NCBI GenBank assembly: GCA_964418595.1
Contig: CAYQMF010000061.1
Coordinates: 1-36,475, forward strand
DNA: 36,475 bases
Direction of reading: 5' to 3'
Source of the DNA: CAYQMF01 sp964418595
GTDB taxonomy: Bacteria > Planctomycetota > UBA1135 > UBA2386
A program made the position numbers and the translations under genes. Positions 23,592-29,916 of the stretch are shown here, one piece after another; the stretch's first letter is position 1; each line of letters opens with the position of its first letter. The notes beneath the pieces are model-generated. The model was not told the origin of the DNA, did not search any database, and saw only the letters and a program-made list of their open reading frames with translations.

Positions 23592-26354
23592 TCAGTCGTC
23601 CAGCCGTGATGCCCTGGCGGGCCGCACGCCGAAGAGGCCGAAGCGATTCGCCGGCGCGTTGACGAAGCGGAACGCCGACCGCGCGAGGCGGGCCACGTAG
23701 CCGAAGCCGCCGCCCCGGTAGACGCGGATGGCCGAGGAGCCCTCATCCACCAGTCTCAGACCATCGCCCGCTCGCCATGGCTTCGAGTAGTCGTCGTACC
23801 CGTCCGCGCACCACTCCCAGACGTTGCCATGCACTTCGGACAGCCCGAACGGGTTGCTACGACCACTCCCCACCGGGCGCAGGCTCTTCAGCTCGTCGCC
23901 CAGCGACGCCTCATCCGCCCCCGTCCACCATGGCGTCCGCGTCGCCCCCCGGCAGCCGTACTCCCACTGCCCCTCCGTCGGCAGCGTCAACCCGCGCGAC
24001 CGCAGCAACGCATCACTCGTGATCCAATCCACGTCCGCGATCGGATACGTATCGCCCGTCGCGAGGAGGCGCTGGTCCCGCTTCCCTCCGAGCCGCCGCC
24101 ACTGCCCTTGCGTCAACTCGTGCCGCGCCAGGAAGAACGGCGACAGCGTGACTGGATGCGGAGGGCCCTCATCGTCCTGGGCGGACGGGTCGTAGTTCAG
24201 CCCGTCCTTGTCCTTCGCCTGCGCCCCCATCGTGAACGTCCCGCCCGGGAGCATCACGAACACGATCCCCGTCCCATCTCCCACCGCGATCCGACCCTCC
24301 GGGTCGTGCGAGGGAATCTCAAGCGACGCCGGGTCGGTACCCGCCGCCAGATCGCACGCCGACCGCAGGTCGTAGAACTCCCACAACCTCGTCACCGGGT
24401 TCATCCCGATCGGCACCAGCCCCAGCTGCGGGCGCAGCTTGATCGGATGCGCCTGGTACAGCGCGCTCGCCAAGTCTCCGTCGGCCTTCGCGATCGCCTC
24501 CTTCGCCTGCTGCCACGTTGCCCGCGCCTTCGGATGACTCGTCGTCAACTGCGCACAGCGCAGCCGCAACTGCACCTCGGCACGCTCCGCCTGCGCGAAC
24601 GCTTCCAGCTTCACCAGCAGGCCGCTCAGCGCCTCGTGCAGGAACCCCTGCGCTTCCGACTCGAACCGATACGTCCGGCTCTCGCCGACCGACTCCGGAC
24701 TGGTCGCCGGCAACGCCCGCTTGCGCAGGTCGGCCACCGTCTTCTCCACCTCGGGCCGTAGCGCCAACACCCGGTCCGCGTCAGCGAGCCACGTCTGTGC
24801 CGCGGAGAGGTCCTTCCACGGGGCGGCGAGGTCATCGAGCCCCTTCTGCAGGCGCTCGAGGTGCACGACCCCGGCGAGTTGGTCGAACTCGCGCACCTTG
24901 TCGGCGAGGAGTCGCGCATTGCGTTCCACGGCCGCCGCGCTCTCCGACGCCTCCTTCGCCTTCGCCGCCTCGCCAGCGCGGGCGGTCTCGGCCGCTCGGG
25001 CCTGCTCTTGCGCGATGCCCTTCTGAAGCTTCGCCTCCGCCGCCTGCGCCACCGCGTCGCGCCAGAAGTACAACGCCAACCCCAGGCCCCCGACCAGCGA
25101 CACGAACACCGCCGTCGCCGCCACGAGTTGGCCGCGATACCTCCGCGCGAACTTCGCGAACCGGTATGCCGCGCTCGGCGCCCGCGCCAGCACCGGTTCG
25201 CTCGCGAGATGACGCTCGATGTCGTCGGCCAGCGCGCTCACCGTCTCGTAGCGACGCGTCCGGTCCTTCTCCAGGCACTTGAGCACGATCCAATCGAGAT
25301 CGCCGCGCAAACGCTTGAGCAGCGTGCCCGCATCCGTACGCCGCAGCCTCGCCGCGCCAGCGGTCCCGCCCTGGTGCGTCGTCACCTTCGTGCTCGGCCG
25401 CGGTGGGTCCGCCTCGCGGATCGTCTTGCACATCGCGTCGTAACCGCCTGCCCGCAGAGTCGCGCCCTCGAACGGCAGCTTGCCCGTCAGCAGCTCGTAC
25501 AGCAGCACCCCGAGCGTGTACACATCACTGCGCATGTCGATGTCGAGCGCGTTCAGCCCCGCCTGCTCCGGCGACATGTACTCCGGCGTCCCCAGGATCA
25601 CGCCCTGCTCCGTGAACAGCGTCTTCTCCGTCAGCCGCTGGTCGGTCGCCCGCGCCAACCCGAAGTCGATGATCTTCGCCGCCGGCTTACCGTCCTGCAG
25701 CGTCACCAGCACGTTGTTCGGCGTCAGATCCCGGTGGATCACGCCCTTCTGGTGCGCGTGCTGCACGCCGCTGCACACCTGCTTGAACAGCGCGAGTCGA
25801 TCCTCCAGCGACAGCTTGCTCTCGTCGCAGTAGCGGGTGATCGGAACCCCCTTGACGTACTCCATCGCGAAGTACGGCCGACCCTGCTTCGTGACCCCGG
25901 CCTCGAACACCTTGGCGATGTGCGAGTGGTCCATCATCGCCAGCGCCTGCCGCTCCGACTCGAAGCGCGCGATCACCGCCTTCGTGTCCATCCCCAGCTT
26001 GATCACCTTCAGCGCCACGCGCCGACGCACCGGCTCGCGTTGCTCCGCGAGATACACCGCGCCCATCCCGCCGTGACCGATCTCGTCGAGCACCGTGAAG
26101 GGCCCCACGCGATCGCCCTTCTTGGTGTCCGCGTCATCCCGCGGCGCGGCGGGCTGCGTCGCCGTCGACCCCGGCGCGCGCTTGCCTTCCTTCGCCGCCT
26201 GCAGCCGCTCCGCCTCGCGCTGGATCTCCTTGCTCCGCTCCGGGTGCTGCTGGCACAGCCGCGCCACCCCAGGCCAGAACTCCTCGTCCGCACCGTCCAG
26301 CAGGCGGATCAGTTCCGACTCGATCGGATCAGGCTGCGGAGGGGTCTTCGCCAC
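23592..26354 (-). CDS. Transmembrane Ser/Thr protein kinase with FGE-sulfatase/C-type-lectin domain; DGR target
   Basis: A 920-residue fusion. Kinase domain about 85-375: glycine loop IGHGGMGAVYLAE, VALKVIKLG (K116), VIHRDLTPNNVLV (D209), IDFGLAR (D230) and GTPEYMSPEQA. The usual Lys of HRDLKPxN is Thr. One membrane helix lies at about 408-431 (GQLVAATAVFVSLVGGLGLALYFW). An Ala/Glu-rich coiled-coil-like part follows to about 540. An FGE-sulfatase domain spans about 697-920 (FVMLPGGTFTMG; SPFFLARHELTQGQWRRLGG; WEWCADGYDDYSKPWRAG). Its last about 43 variable residues, from GSSAIRVYRGGGF on, are encoded by the VR. Kinase inside and lectin fold outside suggests a receptor with mutable ligand specificity. 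GTG 26354 is chosen: it lies 2 bases after the DUF5615 stop and the longer frame overlaps that gene. It is probably translationally coupled. Confidence 0.93.
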   Translation of the reverse strand: MAKTPPQPDPIESELIRLLDGADEEFWPGVARLCQQHPERSKEIQREAERLQAAKEGKRAPGSTATQPAAPRDDADTKKGDRVGPFTVLDEIGHGGMGAVYLAEQREPVRRRVALKVIKLGMDTKAVIARFESERQALAMMDHSHIAKVFEAGVTKQGRPYFAMEYVKGVPITRYCDESKLSLEDRLALFKQVCSGVQHAHQKGVIHRDLTPNNVLVTLQDGKPAAKIIDFGLARATDQRLTEKTLFTEQGVILGTPEYMSPEQAGLNALDIDMRSDVYTLGVLLYELLTGKLPFEGATLRAGGYDAMCKTIREADPPRPSTKVTTHQGGTAGAARLRRTDAGTLLKRLRGDLDWIVLKCLEKDRTRRYETVSALADDIERHLASEPVLARAPSAAYRFAKFARRYRGQLVAATAVFVSLVGGLGLALYFWRDAVAQAAEAKLQKGIAQEQARAAETARAGEAAKAKEASESAAAVERNARLLADKVREFDQLAGVVHLERLQKGLDDLAAPWKDLSAAQTWLADADRVLALRPEVEKTVADLRKRALPATSPESVGESRTYRFESEAQGFLHEALSGLLVKLEAFAQAERAEVQLRLRCAQLTTSHPKARATWQQAKEAIAKADGDLASALYQAHPIKLRPQLGLVPIGMNPVTRLWEFYDLRSACDLAAGTDPASLEIPSHDPEGRIAVGDGTGIVFVMLPGGTFTMGAQAKDKDGLNYDPSAQDDEGPPHPVTLSPFFLARHELTQGQWRRLGGKRDQRLLATGDTYPIADVDWITSDALLRSRGLTLPTEGQWEYGCRGATRTPWWTGADEASLGDELKSLRPVGSGRSNPFGLSEVHGNVWEWCADGYDDYSKPWRAGDGLRLVDEGSSAIRVYRGGGFGYVARLARSAFRFVNAPANRFGLFGVRPARASRLDD
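23614..23741 (-). repeat. DGR variable repeat (VR), 128 bp, 3' end of the kinase gene
   Basis: It aligns without gaps to TR 21361-21488, offset 2253. Twenty-one bases differ, all adenine in the TR sense. At protein level 15 residues change, including Asn to Ile, Tyr, Gly, Leu and Phe, Asp to Val and Gly, Glu to Val, Thr to Ala and Lys to Arg. The scaffold residues (RGG, ARSA, NAP, FGVRPA) are unchanged. It encodes the end of the C-type-lectin-like fold, leaving six fixed residues (ASRLDD) before the stop. Confidence 0.97.
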
Positions 26355-26356
26355 GG

Positions 26357-26704
26357 CTACTCGCCAACGTCCGGCACGAGCACGAGCAGCGACAGCCGAT
26401 CGTCTCGGGCGAAGGCCTCGATCGTCCCGGCGCGCGACCGGATCAGCCGGGCGACGTCTCGGGTCGTGCGGTTGCCGATGCGCACCCACACGACCTTGGG
26501 CGGTGAGCCGCGCAACACACCGAGCTGCTGGAAGTCCTTGTCCCTCGTCAGCACCACGAACCCGCGGTCGCGCGCGGCATCCCAGACCCGAACGTCGTCA
26601 GTCTGGCTCAGCCCCTCGTGCTTGACATGGCTGGAGCCCGGAAACAGATCGACGAGTTGAGCCAGGAGTCGATCCGACAGGTTCTCGTCGCGCAAGAACT
26701 TCAC
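26357..26704 (-). CDS. DUF5615 PIN-like protein (putative toxin)
   Basis: A 115-residue PIN-like (Mut7-C-related) protein. Acidic candidates for a nuclease site are D6 in LRDENLSDRL, D36/D37 in QTDDVRVWDAA and D55/D57 in VVLTRDKDFQQLG. DUF5615 proteins are usually paired with DUF433, as here, and are regarded as toxin-antitoxin-like; nuclease activity is inferred. The start is GTG at 26704, overlapping the DUF433 stop (GTGA). The stop is 2 bases before the kinase start, so the pair and the kinase probably share one mRNA. Confidence 0.85.
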   Translation of the reverse strand: MKFLRDENLSDRLLAQLVDLFPGSSHVKHEGLSQTDDVRVWDAARDRGFVVLTRDKDFQQLGVLRGSPPKVVWVRIGNRTTRDVARLIRSRAGTIEAFARDDRLSLLVLVPDVGE

Positions 26705-26931
26705 GCCGCGGGTGGAACGATCATGGTTCCCTTCTCGCGGTCCGCTGCAAACGCCAGGCAGGCCCGGATGTCCTCATCTGTGAGTTCGTCGAAGTCGGCC
26801 AACACCTCCTCGACGGTCATGCCGGAAGCCAGGTACTCGAGAACGTCCCCGACCGTGATGCGCAGATCGCGGATGCACGGCTGCCCGCTGCGCTTTCCCG
26901 GAGAGATCGTGATCAGTCGACGGTAGTCCAT
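26701..26931 (-). CDS. DUF433 protein (putative antitoxin)
   Basis: A 76-residue DUF433 protein with the family core SGQPCIRDLRITVGDVLEYLASGMTVEEVL and a C-terminal DELTDEDIRACLAFAADRE. The first half contains a winged-helix-like DNA-binding fold in related proteins, consistent with an autoregulating antitoxin. An AGGAG Shine-Dalgarno sequence lies 10 bases upstream of ATG 26931, inside a 14-bp perfect palindrome (26934-26947). It is the first gene of a probable DUF433, DUF5615, receptor-kinase operon. Confidence 0.88.
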   Translation of the reverse strand: MDYRRLITISPGKRSGQPCIRDLRITVGDVLEYLASGMTVEEVLADFDELTDEDIRACLAFAADREKGTMIVPPAA

Positions 26932-26933
26932 GA

Positions 26934-26947
26934 CAGGAGCGCTCCTG
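26934..26947. promoter_or_regulatory. 14-bp perfect palindrome upstream of DUF433 (candidate operator)
   Basis: The sequence CAGGAGCGCTCCTG is its own reverse complement, lies 2 bases before the DUF433 ATG and contains the Shine-Dalgarno sequence. A protein bound here would block initiation, or a hairpin here would mask the ribosome site. Binding by DUF433 is inference. Confidence 0.5.
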
Positions 26948-26951
26948 GGGG

Positions 26952-26981
26952 AGGCTATCCGACGCGTGCCCGGGAGACCAA
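26952..26981 (-). promoter_or_regulatory. Weak sigma70-like promoter for the DUF433 operon
   Basis: On the minus strand TTGGTC (26976-26981) and TAGCCT (26952-26957) are separated by 18 bases. The predicted start would fall in the palindrome at 26934-26947. The -10 match is poor. Confidence 0.3.
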
Positions 26982-27200
26982 CGTGGTGGGCTCGGAGCGG
27001 CCTTCGCCACGGCGCTCGACCGGCGGAGCCTCGTTCGCCCACGCGTCGGGACGGAGGTGGCGCGGTCGGCGACGTCGCCTGCAGGACGGGCACGCATCCC
27101 CCGACCGGGGGAGGTCCTTGGTCTGGGCGACCGCGACGGCGTGGACGACCGCGATGGTGACGACGAGCAGGCGAACGAGGGCAACGAGGAGGCGACTCAC
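26955..27200 (-). CDS. Possible small membrane or secreted protein
   Basis: A GTG-initiated frame of 81 residues with a hydrophobic N-terminus (RLLVALVRLLVVTIAVVHAVAVAQ) that could be a signal peptide or anchor. An Arg-rich tail containing a CPSC pair follows. I recognise no family. It fills the otherwise empty 26932-27243 interval, but the compositional bias makes it weak; no good Shine-Dalgarno sequence is seen at normal spacing. Confidence 0.25.
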   Translation of the reverse strand: MSRLLVALVRLLVVTIAVVHAVAVAQTKDLPRSGDACPSCRRRRRPRHLRPDAWANEAPPVERRGEGRSEPTTLVSRARVG

Positions 27201-27243
27201 GCCGCGAGTCCAGGTGCTCCTCAGCCGCTCGACACCGCTCGTC

Positions 27244-27621
27244 TCAAGACGCGGCCGCGGCACCATCCACGGCCGCTTCGCGCGAATGCGTGCGCTGCCG
27301 CAGAACGCGCGCCAGCACGAGCACCACGCCGCAGAACACCCCGGCCGGCATCCAGCCGAACATGACGCTGCCGATGAGGTTCGCACCGTCCGCGAAGGCC
27401 TCGTCGGGCGGGTTGTCGATGCTCTGCCAGGCGCCGTAGCCGAAGTGCACGCCGGCGGCCAACGAGAACCAGACGACGACGACCGCGGCCAGGAGGAGCG
27501 GCAGGGTGGCAAACAGGTTCTTCCGCGTCGCGGCGAACCACGCCAACGAGCCGCCGACGAGGCAGCCTCCGGCAAGGGACGGATAGAACACGGCCTGAAA
27601 TGCGTTGAGGGCGAGGAGCAT
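27244..27621 (-). CDS. Small three-helix membrane protein, unknown function
   Basis: The 125-residue product has three hydrophobic segments: FYPSLAGGCLVGGSLAWFAA (about 12-31), LFATLPLLLAAVVVVWFSLAAG (about 36-57) and SVMFGWMPAGVFCGVVLVLARVL (about 85-108). An Ala-rich tail follows. I do not recognise a family. ATG 27621 starts directly at a hydrophobic N-terminus. Codon bias resembles its neighbours, so it is probably a real gene. It lies upstream of the DGR operon on the same strand but over 300 bases away. Confidence 0.6.
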   Translation of the reverse strand: MLLALNAFQAVFYPSLAGGCLVGGSLAWFAATRKNLFATLPLLLAAVVVVWFSLAAGVHFGYGAWQSIDNPPDEAFADGANLIGSVMFGWMPAGVFCGVVLVLARVLRQRTHSREAAVDGAAAAS

Positions 27622-28094
27622 GTGGCGGACTTTGCATTCCAAAGTCCACGCTGTCAAGCACCGGGGCCGCGGCAGTCGCTCGGCCTGGAGCCCGGCCGCG
27701 ATCGACAGCCCGCTCAGTTGCCGAGCGTGATGTTCAACCCCGGCGTGAACGCCACGTCGGCCGACCACCGGCATCGCTGTGGATCGGCTGCGCGTTGACC
27801 ACCGCACCGCAGAACGCGCTGTCACCGGGGATCGGAAGCGGGCAGGAGCCACCGACCGCCGGCAGCATCGGGATCGTGTCGGTCACGATCTGGACGGCCT
27901 TTCGGAGTTCTGGAAGCGTCTCAACGAGGGCGCGCAGATCGAGAACATGCAACGGGACGGAGACGGACAGATTCGCGCTCGGGTTGGGGCTAGCGGATCC
28001 GCCCGAGGAACCAGCCTGGGCGTGAGGTGCACCGGCGTGGACCGAACGCGTCGCGCCTCGCACGCCGCCAACCGTTCGGTAGGATTTCTCGCGT
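27622..28094. other. 473-base interval without an intact gene
   Basis: It holds a remnant of an exported-protein C-terminus (27714 to about 27890, minus strand). The remainder, on both strands, shows only short open frames of GC-driven type that I cannot support as genes. Base composition is somewhat less GC-rich than its surroundings in places, fitting decayed DNA. Confidence 0.5.
27714..27890 (-). pseudogene. Frameshifted C-terminal fragment of a planctomycete-type exported protein
   Basis: One frame reads DTIPMLPAVGG...CPLPIPGDSAFCGAVVNAQPIHSDAG; after a one-base shift near 27760 the next frame reads SADVAFTPGLNITLGN and stops at 27714. This is the same kind of C-terminus as that of the ELWxxDGT protein at 10440-10572 (LPIPLPGNP...VFDPNG...LAFSNGVQML). 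The upstream coding part is missing, so it is a decayed fragment. The left limit is approximate. Confidence 0.45.
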
Positions 28095-28307
28095 ATGGAC
28101 TCCGCAACCGAAGTCGCCCTGCGCGCACTCGCGTACGCCGAACGTGACGATTGCGACCGGGGACCGTACCAGGTGAGCGGCCAGTACCTTGCCGCGATCC
28201 GAGCCCTGGAGGCGCGCCCCGAAAACCGGGACGGCGCCGACAAGAGCTGGATCTGGCCGACCTACGAGTTCTGCCGCCGCCACTTCCGCCAGTTCGAGCC
28301 CGCCTGA
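28095..28307 (+). CDS. Small protein upstream of a nucleotidyltransferase
   Basis: A 70-residue acidic/helical protein (MDSATEVALRALAYAERDD...WIWPTYEFCRRHFRQFEPA). Its TGA overlaps the ATG of the following nucleotidyltransferase (TGATG at 28305-28309), so the two were translated together. I recognise no domain. The partner position is typical of two-gene nucleotidyltransferase modules, but a toxin-antitoxin role is speculation, and its partner is broken. Confidence 0.55.
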   Translation: MDSATEVALRALAYAERDDCDRGPYQVSGQYLAAIRALEARPENRDGADKSWIWPTYEFCRRHFRQFEPA

Positions 28308-28997
28308 TGGATCCGTTCCTGCGCGTGGTGACCGCGCTGAACGACGCGGGCGTCCGCTATGTCGTGACCGGTGTGTGGGGAGCGAACTACTACGCCCTCG
28401 GCACCCTGTTCGTGACCAGCGACCAGGACCTCCTGCTGCCCCGCGATGCCGCCAACCTCCTGCGCGCCTGGCAAGCGTGCGAGGCACTCGGGCTCGAGCT
28501 TCTGGCCGATCTCGATCCGTTGGATCGGCCGCGTGACGCGACTCTGGCCCGGGCGGTCGTCGATCGCGTGGCCTTGACGTCCGCGGTCGACGGCCAGCTT
28601 CTGCACGTCGACTTCTCACTGGTGATGGGCGCCTTCTCGTTCGACGAGGTCTGGACACGGCGGCGCACCTTCCATGCTCATCGCGGCCGGCGGCCGCAAC
28701 CCGGAGGGTTGACGCGTCGCTGCGCGACGCCAGAAGGGGCCGCCGGCGATGGCTATCGTCTGGGGCTTCCAGGGCCGCTCGGGCGTGGCGAATTCAGCGG
28801 GCGTGGCGAGATTGCAGGCCTCGCCAAGTTTGTGCGCGACGCAACAATTCGCGGCCCTTGCAGCTCAGGGGGCCTCGGTTCCGGTGGCCAGCCTCGCCGA
28901 CATCGTGACCGCCAAAGCGCACGCCAACCGACCGAAGGACCGCCAGTTCTTGGCGACGCACGCTGATGAACTGCGCCGCCTCCTCGGCGGCCCGTGA
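28307..28997 (+). pseudogene. Nucleotidyltransferase gene split by the structured repeat
   Basis: The 5' part encodes a nucleotidyltransferase-fold N-terminus: LNDAGVRYVVTGVWGANYYALG and TSDQDLLLP with the DxD metal pair, then VDGQLLHVDFSLVMGAFSFDEVW. After RRRTFHA at about 28679, the 189-bp repeat (28680-28868) enters. The expected C-terminus, VPVASLADIVTAKAHANRPKDRQFLATHADELRRLL, resumes after the repeat in a different frame and stops at 28997. The original frame instead runs to a stop at about 28966 with unrelated sequence. The repeat therefore interrupts and frameshifts the gene. I compared it with AbiEii/DUF6036-like proteins from memory; the exact family is uncertain. Confidence 0.75.
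28680..28868 (+). repeat. Dispersed structured repeat, copy 2 (189 bp)
   Basis: Same orientation and architecture as 17182-17351. All main stems are retained: the outer GCCGGCGGCC/GGCCGCCGGC pair, GCGTCGC-TGC-GCGACGC, and TGGCGAG with CTCGCCA inside the AGGGCCGC/GCGGCCCT arms. The first hairpin loop differs (GGA instead of AAA) while its CAACCC/GGGTTG stem is identical. This copy is longer because a GTGGCGA unit is duplicated (28784-28809). Homology ends sharply at TTGCAGCYCAG on the right and ATCGC on the left. Confidence 0.8.
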
Positions 28998-29146
28998 CCC
29001 GACGCTCGAGAAGCGGATCTCGAACAACGGCGACTCGCGAGCGGAGGGCGGAGGATCATGCGCGCTCGGAGCTGCGAGCCCTCGGCGACCGGCCGAAGAG
29101 CGAACGTCTTGGAGAGGCAGGGACCACGCGGGCTCGGCAGCTGCGG

Positions 29147-29578
29147 CTACCCCCCGAGCTGCGCCAGCGGCACCACGCGCACCGGCTTGCGACGCAGGGC
29201 CGCCACGAGCGCGTCGTCGCCGGTCACCAGCGGCGCGTCGGCGTGCTTCGCGAGCGCGGCGTAGGCCGCGTCGTACGGCGTCTGGTTCTCGCGCCACCCC
29301 CACAGCTCGCCCACGAACGGCTGCACCGCGATCGCGCGAATCGGCAGTTTGCCGAGCATCGTCGCGGCGCGCCCGCCGGCGGCGGCGTCGATCGCCTTGC
29401 GCACCACGAGCTTGCGCAGGGCCGAGACCGACTCGAGGAAGACGATGTCGGGTGCGATCAGGTCGACGTCGCCGTCGCCCGCCGCCTGGAACAGTCGCTC
29501 AGCCTCATCCGCCCAGCGCAGGCGCACGAGGAACTCGACGACGGTCGAGGCATCGACCACGACGGCGCCGCGGATCAC
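29147..29578 (-). CDS. vapC: PIN-domain ribonuclease, VapC-type toxin
   Basis: A 143-residue PIN protein with the four acidic residues of VapC toxins: D9 (VVVDAS), E49 (VFLESVSAL), D103 (PYDAAYAALA) and D121/D122 (LVTGDDAL). VapC toxins cut RNA, often tRNA or rRNA, when their antitoxin is lost. The GTG start at 29578 overlaps the antitoxin stop (GTGA, 29575-29578), a typical coupled arrangement with the antitoxin first. The gene looks intact. Confidence 0.88.
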   Translation of the reverse strand: MIRGAVVVDASTVVEFLVRLRWADEAERLFQAAGDGDVDLIAPDIVFLESVSALRKLVVRKAIDAAAGGRAATMLGKLPIRAIAVQPFVGELWGWRENQTPYDAAYAALAKHADAPLVTGDDALVAALRRKPVRVVPLAQLGG

Positions 29579-29814
29579 CGGCGGTCGCGGTCTTCGCGCA
29601 CGAGGTCGGCGGCGGACGGCGTGCCGCGGCGCGCGGTGGGACGATGCGTGTGGTACTCGGCGAGCACCTCGCGCACGCCGAGCAAGTCGCTGCGCATCGC
29701 GCGCTCGAGGGCGGCGATCGCCTCGGCGCCGATGGACGTGCCCATCTCCTCGGCGCGGCGACGCAGCGCCTCGTACAGCGGCTCGGGAACGTTGCGCACA
29801 TGCAAGGTCGGCAT
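29575..29814 (-). CDS. vapB: Ribbon-helix-helix antitoxin (FitA/VapB-type)
   Basis: A 79-residue antitoxin. The N-terminus MPTLHVRNVPEPLYEALRRRAEEMGTSIGAEAIAAL is a FitA-like ribbon-helix-helix DNA-binding domain. The basic C-terminal tail (HRPTARRGTPSAADLVRED) would wrap the toxin. It precedes and overlaps the PIN gene. A promoter and repeated GCTAGC palindromes directly upstream fit autoregulation. ATG 29814 gives the standard family start. Confidence 0.87.
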   Translation of the reverse strand: MPTLHVRNVPEPLYEALRRRAEEMGTSIGAEAIAALERAMRSDLLGVREVLAEYHTHRPTARRGTPSAADLVREDRDRR

Positions 29815-29822
29815 GGCCGCGA

Positions 29823-29851
29823 ATGCTAGCGTGGTGCTAGCACTTCTGCAA
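29823..29851 (-). promoter_or_regulatory. vapBC promoter with overlapping palindromic operator
   Basis: On the minus strand TTGCAG (29846-29851) and TAGCAT (29823-29828) are 17 bases apart. Between and over them lie two GCTAGC palindromes (29825-29830, 29836-29841), centres 11 bases apart or about one helical turn. The second sits in a 10-bp perfect palindrome GTGCTAGCAC. This suits a ribbon-helix-helix repressor dimer pair. Confidence 0.6.
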
Positions 29852-29916
29852 CCAGGGATCGCTGGCGCCTCTGCCCGCCAGCTCCAGACCGGGCGCCGGC
29901 CGCCAGGCAACCTCGT

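Larger units (their letters stand above)
21298..23741 (-). other. Diversity-generating retroelement (DGR) cassette: HRDC, Avd, RT, TR and VR
   Basis: All DGR parts are present on the minus strand: a target gene ending in a variable repeat (VR, 23614-23741), an HRDC accessory gene, an Avd gene, a DGR-type reverse transcriptase, and a template repeat (TR, 21361-21488). TR and VR align over 128 bp without gaps. All 21 differences fall at template-sense adenines (21 of 29 adenines changed, none of the other 99 bases). This adenine-only pattern is the signature of mutagenic retrohoming. The three accessory genes overlap by ATGA junctions, and the TR lies at the end of the same transcript. Confidence 0.97.

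Noticed and set aside
23592..26489. Longer kinase start at 26489
   Set aside because: The extra 45 residues are Arg/Pro-rich and overlap most of the DUF5615 gene in another frame. GTG 26354, 2 bases after the DUF5615 stop, is far more likely.
17182..28868. The two structured repeats as insertion sequences or CRISPR
   Set aside because: There is no transposase, the copies are only 170-189 bp and lie 11.3 kb apart, and there are no regularly spaced units.
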